This document shows, in pieces, positions 55,119 to 64,000 of a DNA stretch of 64,000 bases. The position numbers were made by a program, and so were the translations under genes. The number at the start of each line of letters is the position of its first letter. Within the stretch, counting starts at the first letter, position 1. The notes below the pieces were generated by a model. That model searched no databases, had not been told where the DNA came from, and worked only from the letters and a program-made list of their open reading frames with translations. This DNA is from Oryzisolibacter propanilivorax (GTDB lineage: Bacteria > Pseudomonadota > Gammaproteobacteria > Burkholderiales > Burkholderiaceae_C), in the NCBI RefSeq assembly GCF_900103645.1, contig NZ_FNHP01000002.1:62001-126000 (forward strand), read 5' to 3'.

Positions 55119-57848
55119 TCAGGCGCCGAATACCGCGTGCCACAGCGCCAGCACGGCGGCGCGCTCCATGCCCAGCTGCGCCAATGGCACCCGCGTCGGC
55201 TCCTCGTTCAGCCGGGCGCGGTGCTGCACCTGGCGCAGCGTGCGGTAGGCATCGGCGGCGGCACGGCCGACGCCGGCGGGCAGCAGGCCGGCGTCCTCGG
55301 CACGCTGCAGCAGGGCGATGTTGCCCTTGTTCTCGCACAGGCCCGGGTGCTGGCCGGCATGCGCCAGCACCAAGTACTGCACGGCGAATTCCACGTCCAG
55401 CATGCCGCCGGCGCTGTGCTTGACCTCGAACCAGCCGGGCGCCACCGGGTGCGCGTCGCGCAGGCGCTGGCGCATGGCGGTGATCTCAGCGGCCAGGGCG
55501 GCGCAGTCGCGCGGCGCGGTGATGACCGCCTGGCGCACGGCGTCGAAGCGCGCGCGCAGGTCCTCGGCGCCCAGCACGAAGCGCGCGCGCGTCATGGCCT
55601 GGTGCTCCCAGGTCCAGGCGGTGTTGCTGCCGCGCCGTTCCTGGTAGTCGGCGTACGCGCGGAAGCTGGTCACCAGCAGGCCCGAGTTGCCGTTGGGCCG
55701 CAGCTCGGTGTCGATCTCGAACAGGTCGCCCTCGGCGGTCTTGACCGCCAGCCAGTTGATCAGCTTGCGCACGAAGGCCGTGTAGACCTCCAGGGCGTCG
55801 TCGTGCGCGTCGTCGAAGACAAAGACGATGTCCAGGTCGCTGCCGTAGCCCAGCTCCTTGCCGCCCAGCTTGCCGTAGCCAATGATGGCGAAGCGCGGCG
55901 CGTCCCGGTGGCGGCTCTTCAGACGCTGCCAGCACCACTGGCTGGTCACGCGCAGCACGCTGTCGGCCAGCAGCGACAGGTCGTCGGCCACCTGCTCGAC
56001 GCTGATGCGCCCCTCCACGTCGCGCGCCAGGGTGCGGAAGACCTCGGCGTGGTGCGCGCGGCGCAGCAGGTCCAGCAGGGTCTCATCGTCGTCCTCGCCG
56101 GTCGACTGCAGGGCGGCCAGGCGCAGGCCCAGCTCGCGCTCGAAGTCCTCGGGCGAAAAGCGCTCGTTCAGGATGGCGCCGCCGGCCAGCTCGTCGATCA
56201 CGCCGGGATGCTGCATCATGTAGCGCGCCGGCCAGCGCGCCGCGCCCAGGATGTGCAGCAGGTGTTCGTGCACCGCCGGGCGCTCCAGCAGCAGCGCCAG
56301 GTAGCTGTCGCGGCGCAAGAGCGGCTCCAGCCAGTCCAGCAGGCGCACGGCCGCCGGCTCGCCCACCCGGCCTTCGGCCAGCCACTGCGCGGTGCGCTGC
56401 ACCACGCGCACCAGGCGCGTGCGCGGGCGCTCGGCCAGCGCCTGGATGCGCGCGTTGCGCTGCCAGTCGCGCACCCGCGCGGCCAGCGCCGCCGGCAGCT
56501 GCTCGGCCAGCGCCTCCAGGTCGGGCACCGGCGGTAGCGCGGCGCGCGGACCGGCGCAGGCGCCGCCGCTGCAGGTCTTCTTCTCAGGGCCGCCCAGCAG
56601 GCGGTCGAACTCCTGCGCCACCAGCTCGCGGTGGGTGTCCAGCGTGCACAGAAAGTCGCAGCAGGGCAGGCCCAGCGTGGCGGCGATCCAGGCCAGGTCG
56701 TCATCGCGCGTGGGCAGCACGTGCGTCTGCTGGTCGTCCAGGTACTGGATGCGGTGCTCGACGCGGCGCAGGAAGGTGTAGGCCGCGGCCAGCGCATCGC
56801 CGGTCTCCGGCGGCATCAGACCGGCACGCACCAGGCGCGCCAGCGCCTCCAGGGTCGGGCGGCAGCGCAGCTCGGGGAACTGCCCGCCGCGCACCACCTG
56901 CAGCAGCTGCACGATGAACTCGATCTCGCGGATGCCGCCGCGCGAGAGCTTGACGTCGTTGGCGCGCTCGGGCCGGCCGCTGGCGCGGCGCAGCGCGTGC
57001 TCGCGGATCTGGCGATGCAGCGCACGCAGCGCGTCGAACACGCCGTAGTCCAGGTAGCGGCGAAAGACGAAGGGCAGCACCACCTCGCGCAGGCCTTGCA
57101 CCGCCGCGCTGGCCACCGCCGCGCGCGGTGCCACCACGCGGCTTTTCATCCAGGCCAGGCGCTCCCACTCGCGCCCGTGCACCAGCAGGTAGTCCTCCAG
57201 CGCGGACAGCGAGCACACCGGCGCGCCGGAGTTGCCGTTGGGCCGCAGCGCCAGGTCCATGCGGAAGACGAAGCCGTGCTCGGTGGTCTCGCCGATCAGC
57301 GCGTGCAGCGCGCGCGCCACGCGCGCGAAGTATTCATGGTGCGACAGCCGGCCGCGCCCGTCCGCACCGCCGGGGGTATCGCCGTCGCACGGGTAGACGT
57401 AGACCAGGTCGATGTCGCTGGAGACGTTCAGCTCGCGCGCGCCGAGCTTGCCCATGCCGACGATCCACAGCGGCACCGCCGCGCCGGTCTCGTCCCGCGG
57501 CGCGCCATGGCGCACATCCAGCTCGGCGCAGGCGTGCAGGCAGGCGCGCTCCAGCGCCATCTCGGCCAACTCGGTCATGGGCGTGGTGATGTCGGCCAGC
57601 GGCGCGCCCAGGTCGCAGTCCAGCACCAGCAGCCGCTGCAGCACCAGCTGGCGCAGGATGCGCAGCGCCGCGCCCAGCGCTTCGCCGCGCGCCAGCAGCG
57701 CGTCGCAGGCGGCCTGCATGGCCGCGCGCGTGGGCACGCCGGGCGCCAGCAGCGGCAGCTCGGCGGCGTAGCGCCGCTGCAGGCGCTGCGCCAGGCGGGA
57801 GTGTTGCGACAAGGGGGTGGGCAGCGCCACGGCGGTGGAGGACGGCAT
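55119..57848 (-). CDS. glnE: Bifunctional glutamine-synthetase adenylyltransferase/deadenylyltransferase
   Basis: Adenylylates and deadenylylates glutamine synthetase in response to PII (909 residues, slightly shorter than E. coli GlnE). Two nucleotidyltransferase domains, each with an active-site GxGKLG...DxDxxxxY: VGMGKLGARELNVSSDIDLV in the N-terminal half and IGYGKLGGKELGYGSDLDIV in the C-terminal half, each followed by HELRPNGNSGxxVxS-type helices. Start 57848 (MPSSTAVALPTPLSQHSRL) was preferred; the frame is open far upstream only because it runs antisense to yhdP. Divergent from yhdP. Confidence 0.95.
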   Translation of the reverse strand: MPSSTAVALPTPLSQHSRLAQRLQRRYAAELPLLAPGVPTRAAMQAACDALLARGEALGAALRILRQLVLQRLLVLDCDLGAPLADITTPMTELAEMALERACLHACAELDVRHGAPRDETGAAVPLWIVGMGKLGARELNVSSDIDLVYVYPCDGDTPGGADGRGRLSHHEYFARVARALHALIGETTEHGFVFRMDLALRPNGNSGAPVCSLSALEDYLLVHGREWERLAWMKSRVVAPRAAVASAAVQGLREVVLPFVFRRYLDYGVFDALRALHRQIREHALRRASGRPERANDVKLSRGGIREIEFIVQLLQVVRGGQFPELRCRPTLEALARLVRAGLMPPETGDALAAAYTFLRRVEHRIQYLDDQQTHVLPTRDDDLAWIAATLGLPCCDFLCTLDTHRELVAQEFDRLLGGPEKKTCSGGACAGPRAALPPVPDLEALAEQLPAALAARVRDWQRNARIQALAERPRTRLVRVVQRTAQWLAEGRVGEPAAVRLLDWLEPLLRRDSYLALLLERPAVHEHLLHILGAARWPARYMMQHPGVIDELAGGAILNERFSPEDFERELGLRLAALQSTGEDDDETLLDLLRRAHHAEVFRTLARDVEGRISVEQVADDLSLLADSVLRVTSQWCWQRLKSRHRDAPRFAIIGYGKLGGKELGYGSDLDIVFVFDDAHDDALEVYTAFVRKLINWLAVKTAEGDLFEIDTELRPNGNSGLLVTSFRAYADYQERRGSNTAWTWEHQAMTRARFVLGAEDLRARFDAVRQAVITAPRDCAALAAEITAMRQRLRDAHPVAPGWFEVKHSAGGMLDVEFAVQYLVLAHAGQHPGLCENKGNIALLQRAEDAGLLPAGVGRAAADAYRTLRQVQHRARLNEEPTRVPLAQLGMERAAVLALWHAVFGA

Positions 57849-57888
57849 ACGGGCACAAGGATGACGGGGCAGGGCCGCGCGCAGCCGG

Positions 57889-57894
57889 GATAAT
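57889..57894 (+). promoter_or_regulatory. yhdP: Putative yhdP promoter (-10 box GATAAT)
   Basis: GATAAT followed by TCCTGCCACC lies 25 nt before the yhdP ATG, in the glnE/yhdP divergent gap; no clear -35. Confidence 0.4.
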
Positions 57895-57918
57895 TCCTGC
57901 CACCCGTTGCGTCCCTCC

Positions 57919-60900
57919 ATGCCCGAGCTGCCTCTGCATCCCTCCCGTCCCCTGAAGATCCTGTCGGTGTGCGCGCGCTGGGCGCTGGGCCTGACGGTGG
58001 CGGCCTGGCTCGTGCTGGCGGCCGCATGGGCGGTCCTGCATGGCTGGATTGTGCCGCGCGCCGACAGTCTGCGCCCGCACCTGGAGCGACAGGCCACACG
58101 CGCCCTGGGGGTGCCGGTGCGCATCGCCGCCATGACCGCGCACGGCGGCAGCGTGTTCCCGACCATCGAACTGACCGGCGTGGCGCTGCTGGACGCCGCG
58201 GGCCGCCCGGGGCTGCAGCTGCCGCGCGTGGTGGTGGCGCTGTCGCCGCGCTCGCTGCTGCGCTTCGGGTTCGAGCAGGTGTATATCGAGGCGCCCGAGC
58301 TGGACGTGCGCCGCGCGCGCGACGGGCGCGTGTTCGTCGCCGGCATGGCTTTCCGGAGCAGCGGCGAGGATGACAGCCGCGCCGCCGACTGGCTGTTTTC
58401 CCAGCCCGAGGTGGCGATCCGCGGCGGCACGCTGCGCTTTTCCGATGAGCTGCGCGACGCCCCACCGCTGGCGCTGACGCAAGTCGACCTGGTGCTGCGC
58501 AACCGCGGCTGGCGCCACGCCGTGCGCCTGGACGCCACGCCGCAACCCGAATGGGGCGAGCGCTTCACGCTGCGCGGGCAGTTCCGCCAGCCGCTGCTGA
58601 GCCGGCACGACGGGCGCTGGCAGCAGTGGAGCGGGCAGCTGTACGCGCATTTCCCGCGCGCCGATGTCTCGCGCCTGCACCGCCACGTCGACCTGGGCGC
58701 GTTGGCGGTGGCACGCGGCATGGGCGGCGTGCGCGCCTGGGGCGACGTGCGCCGCGGCCAGCTGATCGGCGGCACCGTCGACCTGGCGCTGGCCGAGGTC
58801 GATGCCACGCTGGGCGAAGGCCTGCAGCCGCTGGTGCTGCGCCAGGTGACCGGGCGCGCCGGCGGGCGCTGGCTGGAGGGCGGCTTCGAGTTCAGCGCCA
58901 ACGACCTGCAGTTCACCGCCGCGGACGGCCTGCACTGGCCGGGTGGGCAGCTGCTGCTGCGGCTGGTGGACGGCGGCGCCCCGCAGGCCGAGGGCGAGCT
59001 GCGCGCCGACCGGCTGGACCTGGCGGCGCTGGCGCAGGTGGCCGCGCGCCTGCCGCTGGGGCCAGCGCTGCACCAGGCGCTGCACGACTACGCGCCGGCC
59101 GGGCGGGTCGAAGGCCTGGTGGCACAGTGGCGCGGCCCGCTGGCAGCGCCGCGCGAATACCAGGCGCGCGCCCGCGTGCACGGGCTGGAGCTGGCCGCGC
59201 GTGGCGCGGCCACGCGGATACCGGGCCTGGTAGGCGCCGACGTGCAGCTGGAGCTGACCCAGGTCGGAGGCCGCGCCGTGCTGGGCATGAAAAACGGCCA
59301 GCTGGTGCTGCCCGGGGTGTTCGAGGACCCGGTAGTGCCAGTGGCGCATTTGGCCACCACGGTGCACTGGCAGGTGGAGAAGAACGGGCGCATCGCCGTG
59401 CAGGCCCCCGAGGTGCGCTTCGGCAACGCCGACGCCGAAGGACAGGCGAAGATCGCCTGGAACACTGCCGATCCGGGCGCGGACGGCCAGGGCGCGCGCT
59501 TTCCCGGGGTGCTGGAGCTGTCGGGCAGCCTGGCGCGCGCCGACGGCACGCGCGTGCACCGCTACCTGCCCCTGGCCGTGCCCGAGAGCGCGCGCCACTA
59601 CGTGCGCGATGCGGTCACCGCCGGCAGCGCCAGCGGTGTGAAATTCAGCGTCAAGGGCGACCTGCACCATTTCCCGTACGCGCACGGCGAGCCGGGCGAG
59701 TTCCGCATCACCGCGCCGGTCAAGGGGGTCGAGTACGCCTATGTGCCCCCTGCCCTGCTGCACCCCGGCGACAAGGCCTGGCCGGCGCTCTCCGGCCTGT
59801 CGGGCGAGCTGGTCTTCGACCGCGCCAGCATGACCGTGCGCAATGCCGCAGGCAGCCTGGCGGGCGCGCCACGCCTGCGCGTGCAGCGCACCGGCGCGCG
59901 CATCGCCGACCTGGAGCATCCGGTGGTCGAGGTGGACGGACAGATCGCCGGACCGCTGGCCGACATGCTGGCCGTGGTGCGTGACTCGCAGGTGGCGCAG
60001 CTGACGCATGGCGCGCTGGACGCCGCCAGCGCCAGCGGCGGCGCCGAGCTGCGCCTGGGCCTGAGACTGCCCATCGCCGATCTGGCGCACTCCGGCGTGC
60101 GCGGCAGCGTGCAGCTGGCGGGCAACGACGTGCGCTTCGTGCCCGAGGCGCCGCTGGTGGCCGGCGCGCGCGGTGCAGTGCAGTTCACCGAAGGCGGCTT
60201 CACCCTGGCCGGGGTGCAGGGCCGGGCGCTGGGCGGGCCGGTCAGCCTGGAGGGCGGCATGCGCAGCCTGCCCGGCGCCGAGCCGCAAGTGCGCGTGCAG
60301 GCGCGCGGCACGGCCAGTGCCGAGGGGCTGCGTGAGGCCGGCCCCTGGCAGGCGCTGACGCAACTGGCCGCGCATGCCAGCGGCAGCACGCCCTACGCCC
60401 TGGAGATCGGCGTGCGCCGCGGGCTGGCCGAGCTGCTGGTGACCAGCGACCTGGTCGGCCTGGCCCTGGCGGCGCCGCCACCGCTGGCCAAGGACGCGGC
60501 CACGCCGCTGCCGCTGCGTTTCGAGCGCCGGCTGACGGCGGCGTCGGCGGCCTCCGCCAGCGCCCCGCGCGAGGACGAGCTGCTGGTCGGCCTGGGCGAG
60601 CTGGCGCGGCTGCACTGGGTGCGTGCGCTGGACGAGGCCGGCCACGCGCGCGTGCTGCGCGGCGCCATCGGCGTGGGCGAGGCGGCGCGCGAGCCGCCCA
60701 CATTGCCGGCCAGCGGCGTGGTGGCGAATGCGGTCTTCGGGCATTTCGACGCCGACGCCTGGCTGGCGCTGCTGGGCGGCGGCGACGCGCCGGCCTCCGG
60801 GGCCCCGGCGGGCGACGCCGTGCCGGCCTACCTGCCGGACAGCGTCGGCCTGCGCGCCGACACCCTGGAAGCCGGCGGGCGCGCCCTGCACCGTGTGGTC

Positions 60901-61992
60901 GCCGGTGCCTCGCGCCAGGGCCAGGTCTGGCGCGCCAACGTGGATGCGGCCGAGCTCAACGGCTATGTCGAGTACCGCCCCGGCGCAGGCAGCGACGCCG
61001 GCCTGGTGCACGCCCGGCTGGCACGCCTGACGCTGCCCGAGGCCGCGCAGGAGGAAGTGAACGAGTTGCTGCCCGAAAGCGCGCAGCCGCAGACCCTGCC
61101 GGCGCTGGACATCGCGGTGCAGGACTTCGTGCTGCGCGGGCGGCGCATGGGCCGGCTGGAGATCGAGGCGCGCAACCGCGTGGCCAGCGACGGCGAGCGC
61201 GAGTGGCAGCTGGCGCGCTTCAACCTGGCGGCGCCTGAGGCGCAACTGGCCTCCAGCGGCCGCTGGGCGCTGGCCGCCGGCGCGCGCGAGCGCCGCACGG
61301 CGCTGGACTTCCGGCTGGACGTGCGCGACTCGGGTGCGCTGCTGGCGCGCTTCGGCATGGACGGTGTGCTGCAGCGCGGCCAGGGCCGGCTGGACGGGCG
61401 GATCGGCTGGACCGGCTCGCCCATCGCGCCCGACTGGCGCAGCATGGACGGGCAGCTGCACCTGGACATGCAGTCCGGCCAGTTCCTCAAGGCCGACCCG
61501 GGGCTGGCCAAGCTGCTGTCGGTGCTCAGCCTGCAGTCGCTGCCGCGCCGGCTGACGCTGGATTTTCGCGATGTCTTCAGCCAGGGCTTCGCCTTCGACT
61601 TCGTGCGCGGCGATGTGCGCATCGAGCGCGGCATCGCCACCACCAACAACCTGCAGATGAAGGGCGTGAACGCCGCCGTGCTGATGGAGGGCAGCGCCGA
61701 CATCGAGCGCGAGACGCAGGACCTGCGCGTGGTGGTGGTGCCCGAGATCAATGCCCTGACGGCCTCGCTGGTGGCCACCGCCATCAACCCGGTGATCGGC
61801 CTGAGCAGCTTTCTGGCGCAGGTCTTCCTGCGCGGGCCGCTGATGCAGGCGGCGACGCAGGAATTCCGCATCGACGGCACCTGGGCCGACCCGCAGGTGC
61901 AGCGCGTGGCGCGCCGGCGCAGCCCCGCCCCGGCCTCCACGGCCGACGCGGCCAAGCCCGCCACCGTTCCCCTTTCCAAGGAGCAACCATGA
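57919..61992 (+). CDS. yhdP: YhdP family AsmA-like outer-membrane phospholipid transport protein
   Basis: Giant inner-membrane-anchored periplasmic bridge of 1357 residues. One N-terminal transmembrane helix (GLTVAAWLVLAAAWAVLH) precedes a long beta-rich groove with repeated strand blocks; C-terminal DUF3971/AsmA_2 region with ELPESAQPQTLPALD-type and MKGVNAAVLMEGSADIERE segments. YhdP, TamB and YdbH carry phospholipids to the outer membrane. ATG 57919 is preferred over the upstream TTG at 57907. Its stop overlaps the nitrilase start by 4 nt (ATGA). Confidence 0.92.
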   Translation: MPELPLHPSRPLKILSVCARWALGLTVAAWLVLAAAWAVLHGWIVPRADSLRPHLERQATRALGVPVRIAAMTAHGGSVFPTIELTGVALLDAAGRPGLQLPRVVVALSPRSLLRFGFEQVYIEAPELDVRRARDGRVFVAGMAFRSSGEDDSRAADWLFSQPEVAIRGGTLRFSDELRDAPPLALTQVDLVLRNRGWRHAVRLDATPQPEWGERFTLRGQFRQPLLSRHDGRWQQWSGQLYAHFPRADVSRLHRHVDLGALAVARGMGGVRAWGDVRRGQLIGGTVDLALAEVDATLGEGLQPLVLRQVTGRAGGRWLEGGFEFSANDLQFTAADGLHWPGGQLLLRLVDGGAPQAEGELRADRLDLAALAQVAARLPLGPALHQALHDYAPAGRVEGLVAQWRGPLAAPREYQARARVHGLELAARGAATRIPGLVGADVQLELTQVGGRAVLGMKNGQLVLPGVFEDPVVPVAHLATTVHWQVEKNGRIAVQAPEVRFGNADAEGQAKIAWNTADPGADGQGARFPGVLELSGSLARADGTRVHRYLPLAVPESARHYVRDAVTAGSASGVKFSVKGDLHHFPYAHGEPGEFRITAPVKGVEYAYVPPALLHPGDKAWPALSGLSGELVFDRASMTVRNAAGSLAGAPRLRVQRTGARIADLEHPVVEVDGQIAGPLADMLAVVRDSQVAQLTHGALDAASASGGAELRLGLRLPIADLAHSGVRGSVQLAGNDVRFVPEAPLVAGARGAVQFTEGGFTLAGVQGRALGGPVSLEGGMRSLPGAEPQVRVQARGTASAEGLREAGPWQALTQLAAHASGSTPYALEIGVRRGLAELLVTSDLVGLALAAPPPLAKDAATPLPLRFERRLTAASAASASAPREDELLVGLGELARLHWVRALDEAGHARVLRGAIGVGEAAREPPTLPASGVVANAVFGHFDADAWLALLGGGDAPASGAPAGDAVPAYLPDSVGLRADTLEAGGRALHRVVAGASRQGQVWRANVDAAELNGYVEYRPGAGSDAGLVHARLARLTLPEAAQEEVNELLPESAQPQTLPALDIAVQDFVLRGRRMGRLEIEARNRVASDGEREWQLARFNLAAPEAQLASSGRWALAAGARERRTALDFRLDVRDSGALLARFGMDGVLQRGQGRLDGRIGWTGSPIAPDWRSMDGQLHLDMQSGQFLKADPGLAKLLSVLSLQSLPRRLTLDFRDVFSQGFAFDFVRGDVRIERGIATTNNLQMKGVNAAVLMEGSADIERETQDLRVVVVPEINALTASLVATAINPVIGLSSFLAQVFLRGPLMQAATQEFRIDGTWADPQVQRVARRRSPAPASTADAAKPATVPLSKEQP

Positions 61993-62807
61993 AAGTCGCC
62001 GCCCTGCAGATGGTTTCCGGCCCCGACATCGCCGCCAACCTGGCCTGCGCGCGCACGCTGCTGGAGCAGGCCGCGCAGGCCGGCGCCGAGCTGGCCGCGC
62101 TGCCCGAATACTTCAACGGCATGGGTCTGGACGAGCGGGACAAGCTGGCGCACGCCGAAGCCTTCGGCGACGGCCCGGTGCAGCAGTTCCTGGCGCGCGC
62201 GGCGCGCGAGCTCTCCCTGTGGATCGTCGGCGGCACGCTGCCGCTGGCCAGCCCCGAAGCGGACCGCGTGCACAACAGCTCGCTGGCCTTCGATCCCGAC
62301 GGGCGCTGCGTGGCGCGCTACGACAAGATCCACCTGTTCCGCCTCGACAACGGCAGCGAGCAGTTCGACGAGGCGCGCACCGTGGCTGCCGGCCACCAGC
62401 CGGCGCACTTCGACCTGCGCGCGCGGGACGGCCACGCCTGGCGCGTCGGCCTGTCGGTGTGCTACGACCTGCGCTTTCCCGAGCTGTATCGGCAACACGC
62501 GCGCGCCGGCTGCGACCTGCTGCTGGTGCCCAGCGCCTTTACCCACACCACCGGCCAGGCGCACTGGGAGGTGCTGCTGCGCGCTCGTGCCATCGAGAAC
62601 CTGGCCTGCGTGCTGGCACCGGCGCAGGGCGGGCTGCACGCCAACGGCCGGCGCACCTGGGGCCACAGCCTGGCCGTGGACGCCTGGGGCGAACTGCTGG
62701 CGCAGCGCGCCGAGGACGGGGCCGGCCTGGTGCTGGCGCAGCTGGACGCGGCGCGCGTGCAAAGCGCCCGCGCCCGGCTGCCGGCGCTGGCGCACCGCGT
62801 GCTGTGA
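61989..62807 (+). CDS. Carbon-nitrogen hydrolase family protein (Nit2-like)
   Basis: Cytoplasmic amidase of 272 residues, nitrilase superfamily branch resembling omega-amidase/Nit2 or deaminated-glutathione amidase. The catalytic triad is complete: Glu in AALPEYFNG (near residue 41), Lys in ARYDKIHLFR and Cys in GLSVCYDLRFPELY. Its ATGA overlap with yhdP and the 4-nt overlap with the sensor kinase gene suggest one transcript. Confidence 0.92.
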   Translation: MKVAALQMVSGPDIAANLACARTLLEQAAQAGAELAALPEYFNGMGLDERDKLAHAEAFGDGPVQQFLARAARELSLWIVGGTLPLASPEADRVHNSSLAFDPDGRCVARYDKIHLFRLDNGSEQFDEARTVAAGHQPAHFDLRARDGHAWRVGLSVCYDLRFPELYRQHARAGCDLLLVPSAFTHTTGQAHWEVLLRARAIENLACVLAPAQGGLHANGRRTWGHSLAVDAWGELLAQRAEDGAGLVLAQLDAARVQSARARLPALAHRVL

Positions 62808-64000
62808 GCCGCAGCGTTCTGCTCCTGCTGCCGCGCCTGCCGCCGCGCTGGGTCGGCCTGGCGCGGCGCGGCCTGGGCGCCTGGCGCCGCTGGTCGCTGT
62901 GGGTGCTGCTGGGGGCGCTGGTGGCCGGGGTGCTGGTCACGCTGGTGTGGCTGGCCGGGCGCTATGAGGCCAGCCAGGTGCAGGACCGGCTGGACCGCGA
63001 CGCCGCCGAGGCCGTGGCCGACCTGCGCACCGCGCTGCTGCGCGACGTGCACGAGCTGCGCGCGCTGTCGTCTCCGACGGGCACACCGCTGGCCTGGGAG
63101 GGCGAGGCCAGCGAACTGCTCAGCCGGCGCCATGCGCTGGCGCGGCTGGAATGGCGCGACGCGCAGCTGCACGTCCGCCTGCAGGCGCTGTCGCCCTGGC
63201 ATGGCATGCCGGCACGCGGCAAGGAGCGCGACGGCGCGCACTCCGAGACGGGGCTGGCGTGCAACAACGCGCGCCGGCTGATGGGCCCGTCGTACGCCAG
63301 CAGCTACTTCCAGCCGCTGCCGATCGGTGTCGGCGCCGAGATGATGGAGCTGTGCCTGCCGCTGATCGACGGCGGGCGCGTGCAGGGCTTCGTGGTGGCC
63401 ACCTATGTGCTGCAGTCGCTGCTGACCGAGGTGGTGGCGCCGCAGCTGCGCCATGGCCAGGAGGTGTCGTTCACCGAGGCCGACGGCACGCGCCTCGCGC
63501 TGCTGGCCGGGCAGCGCCGCGGCTCGCGCGTGTTCACCGCGCGCCAGCTGTTCGATCTGCCAGGCAATGCCCTGGTGCTGCGCATGGACGGCTGGCACGC
63601 CGCGCCCAGTGTGTTCCCGAACGTGCTCACGGCGCTGGTCACCGCCATGTCGATCGCGCTGGTGTCGGTGGTGCTGGTGCTGGTGCGCGACATGCGCCGG
63701 CGCCTGCGCGCCGAGCGCGAGCTGGCCGAGGCGCTGGCGCTGCGCAAGGCGATGGAGAACTCGCTGGTCACCGGCCTGCGCGCGCGCGACCTGCAGGGCC
63801 AGGTGACCTATGTGAACCCGGCGTTCTGCGCCATGGTGGGCTTTGGCGCCGCCGAGCTGGTGGGCTGCAGCTTCCCGCCGCCCTACTGGCCCCCCGAGCG
63901 GCGCGAGGACTACAGCCGGCTGCAGCACGCGCGGCTGTCCCGCCAGGCCAGCCCGCCGGCACAGGGCTATGAGTCGCTGTTCATGCGCCGCGACGGCACG
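62804..64000 (+). CDS. PAS-domain sensor histidine kinase (3' end outside window)
   Basis: Large two-component sensor, at least 399 residues visible and open to the last base. The GTG start overlaps the nitrilase stop (GTGA). A transmembrane helix near residues 35-58 (LWVLLGALVAGVLVTLVWLA) precedes a periplasmic sensing domain (residues about 60-265), a second transmembrane helix (VLTALVTAMSIALVSVVLVLV, about 270-290), and a PAS domain (VTYVNPAFCAMVGFGAAELV). The arrangement resembles DctS-type C4-dicarboxylate sensors. The kinase core lies beyond the window, so the response partner is unknown. Confidence 0.85.
   Translation, partial: MSRSVLLLLPRLPPRWVGLARRGLGAWRRWSLWVLLGALVAGVLVTLVWLAGRYEASQVQDRLDRDAAEAVADLRTALLRDVHELRALSSPTGTPLAWEGEASELLSRRHALARLEWRDAQLHVRLQALSPWHGMPARGKERDGAHSETGLACNNARRLMGPSYASSYFQPLPIGVGAEMMELCLPLIDGGRVQGFVVATYVLQSLLTEVVAPQLRHGQEVSFTEADGTRLALLAGQRRGSRVFTARQLFDLPGNALVLRMDGWHAAPSVFPNVLTALVTAMSIALVSVVLVLVRDMRRRLRAERELAEALALRKAMENSLVTGLRARDLQGQVTYVNPAFCAMVGFGAAELVGCSFPPPYWPPERREDYSRLQHARLSRQASPPAQGYESLFMRRDGT

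Overview
The window is GC-rich DNA from a beta-proteobacterium of the order Burkholderiales, most likely family Comamonadaceae (the Acidovorax / Alicycliphilus / Melaminivora neighbourhood). This rests on gene content and order (leuS-lptE-holA, ExbB/ExbD-dapB-bamE next to fur, hprK-ptsN-hpf, purC-cnoX-purEK-tsaC, tsaB-rimI-UDG-like, ssb-MFS, argC type 2), on strong G/C third-position bias, and on a short palindromic repeat of the CCAGCCCTT(N)AAGGGCTGG...AGCTATC type that recurs across the window. The genus cannot be fixed from the sequence alone. About 60 genes can be supported, almost all housekeeping or envelope functions; genes are tightly packed, with many 4-nt ATGA overlaps.

Layout. 1-1.9 kb: division-site operon minC(partial)-minD-minE. 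1.9-9.8 kb, minus strand: flavin reductase, holA, lptE, leuS, an ExbD/ExbB pair, dapB and bamE, with fur divergent from bamE. 10.3-12.3 kb: hprK, ptsN, hpf (PTS-Ntr and ribosome hibernation). 12.6-17.4 kb: purC, a thioredoxin-TPR holdase (cnoX), purE, purK and the Sua5-type tsaC. 17.4-22.0 kb: envelope cluster with a catalytically degenerate SGNH lipoprotein, an OmpW porin, an intact SGNH lipoprotein and PBP4 (dacB). 22.1-25.3 kb: tsaB-rimI-UDG-like, then corA behind a structured leader. 25.6-30.6 kb: a large lipoprotein with a duplicated domain, ssb, an MFS exporter, argC. 30.8-34.7 kb: sucCD, then a PP2C phosphatase and an FHA protein. 34.8-38.7 kb: the accessory part, with an NTF2-like gene, an AT-rich type IV pilin with a sigma-54-like promoter, a wrecked RAYT (REP-associated tyrosine) transposase, a BrnT/BrnA toxin-antitoxin pair, tRNA-Arg(TCT) and an orphan BrnA-type antitoxin. 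38.8-47.5 kb: NUC-type nuclease, moaC, a BepA-like M48 protease, a small membrane protein, TerC behind a yybP-ykoY manganese riboswitch, two small zinc-binding proteins, YaeQ, purB, GST. 47.8-54.9 kb: a minus-strand RND efflux operon (outer-membrane factor, fusion protein, pump) ending in a translationally coupled, degenerate HD-GYP protein. 55.1-64 kb: glnE, divergent yhdP, a nitrilase-family amidase, and a sensor kinase cut by the window end.

The parts most worth a second look are regulatory and repeat-based. The corA leader carries a seven-codon reading frame lying over one arm of two mutually exclusive hairpins, followed by a C-rich, Rho-site-like stretch. A clear yybP-ykoY aptamer precedes terC. 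The roughly 55-bp palindromic repeat occurs at least 13 times and in several places has become protein-coding: inside purK, inside cnoX, in the signal peptide of the M48 protease, and at the C-termini of the ExbD-like and efflux fusion proteins. I saw no CRISPR array, prophage or intact insertion sequence.
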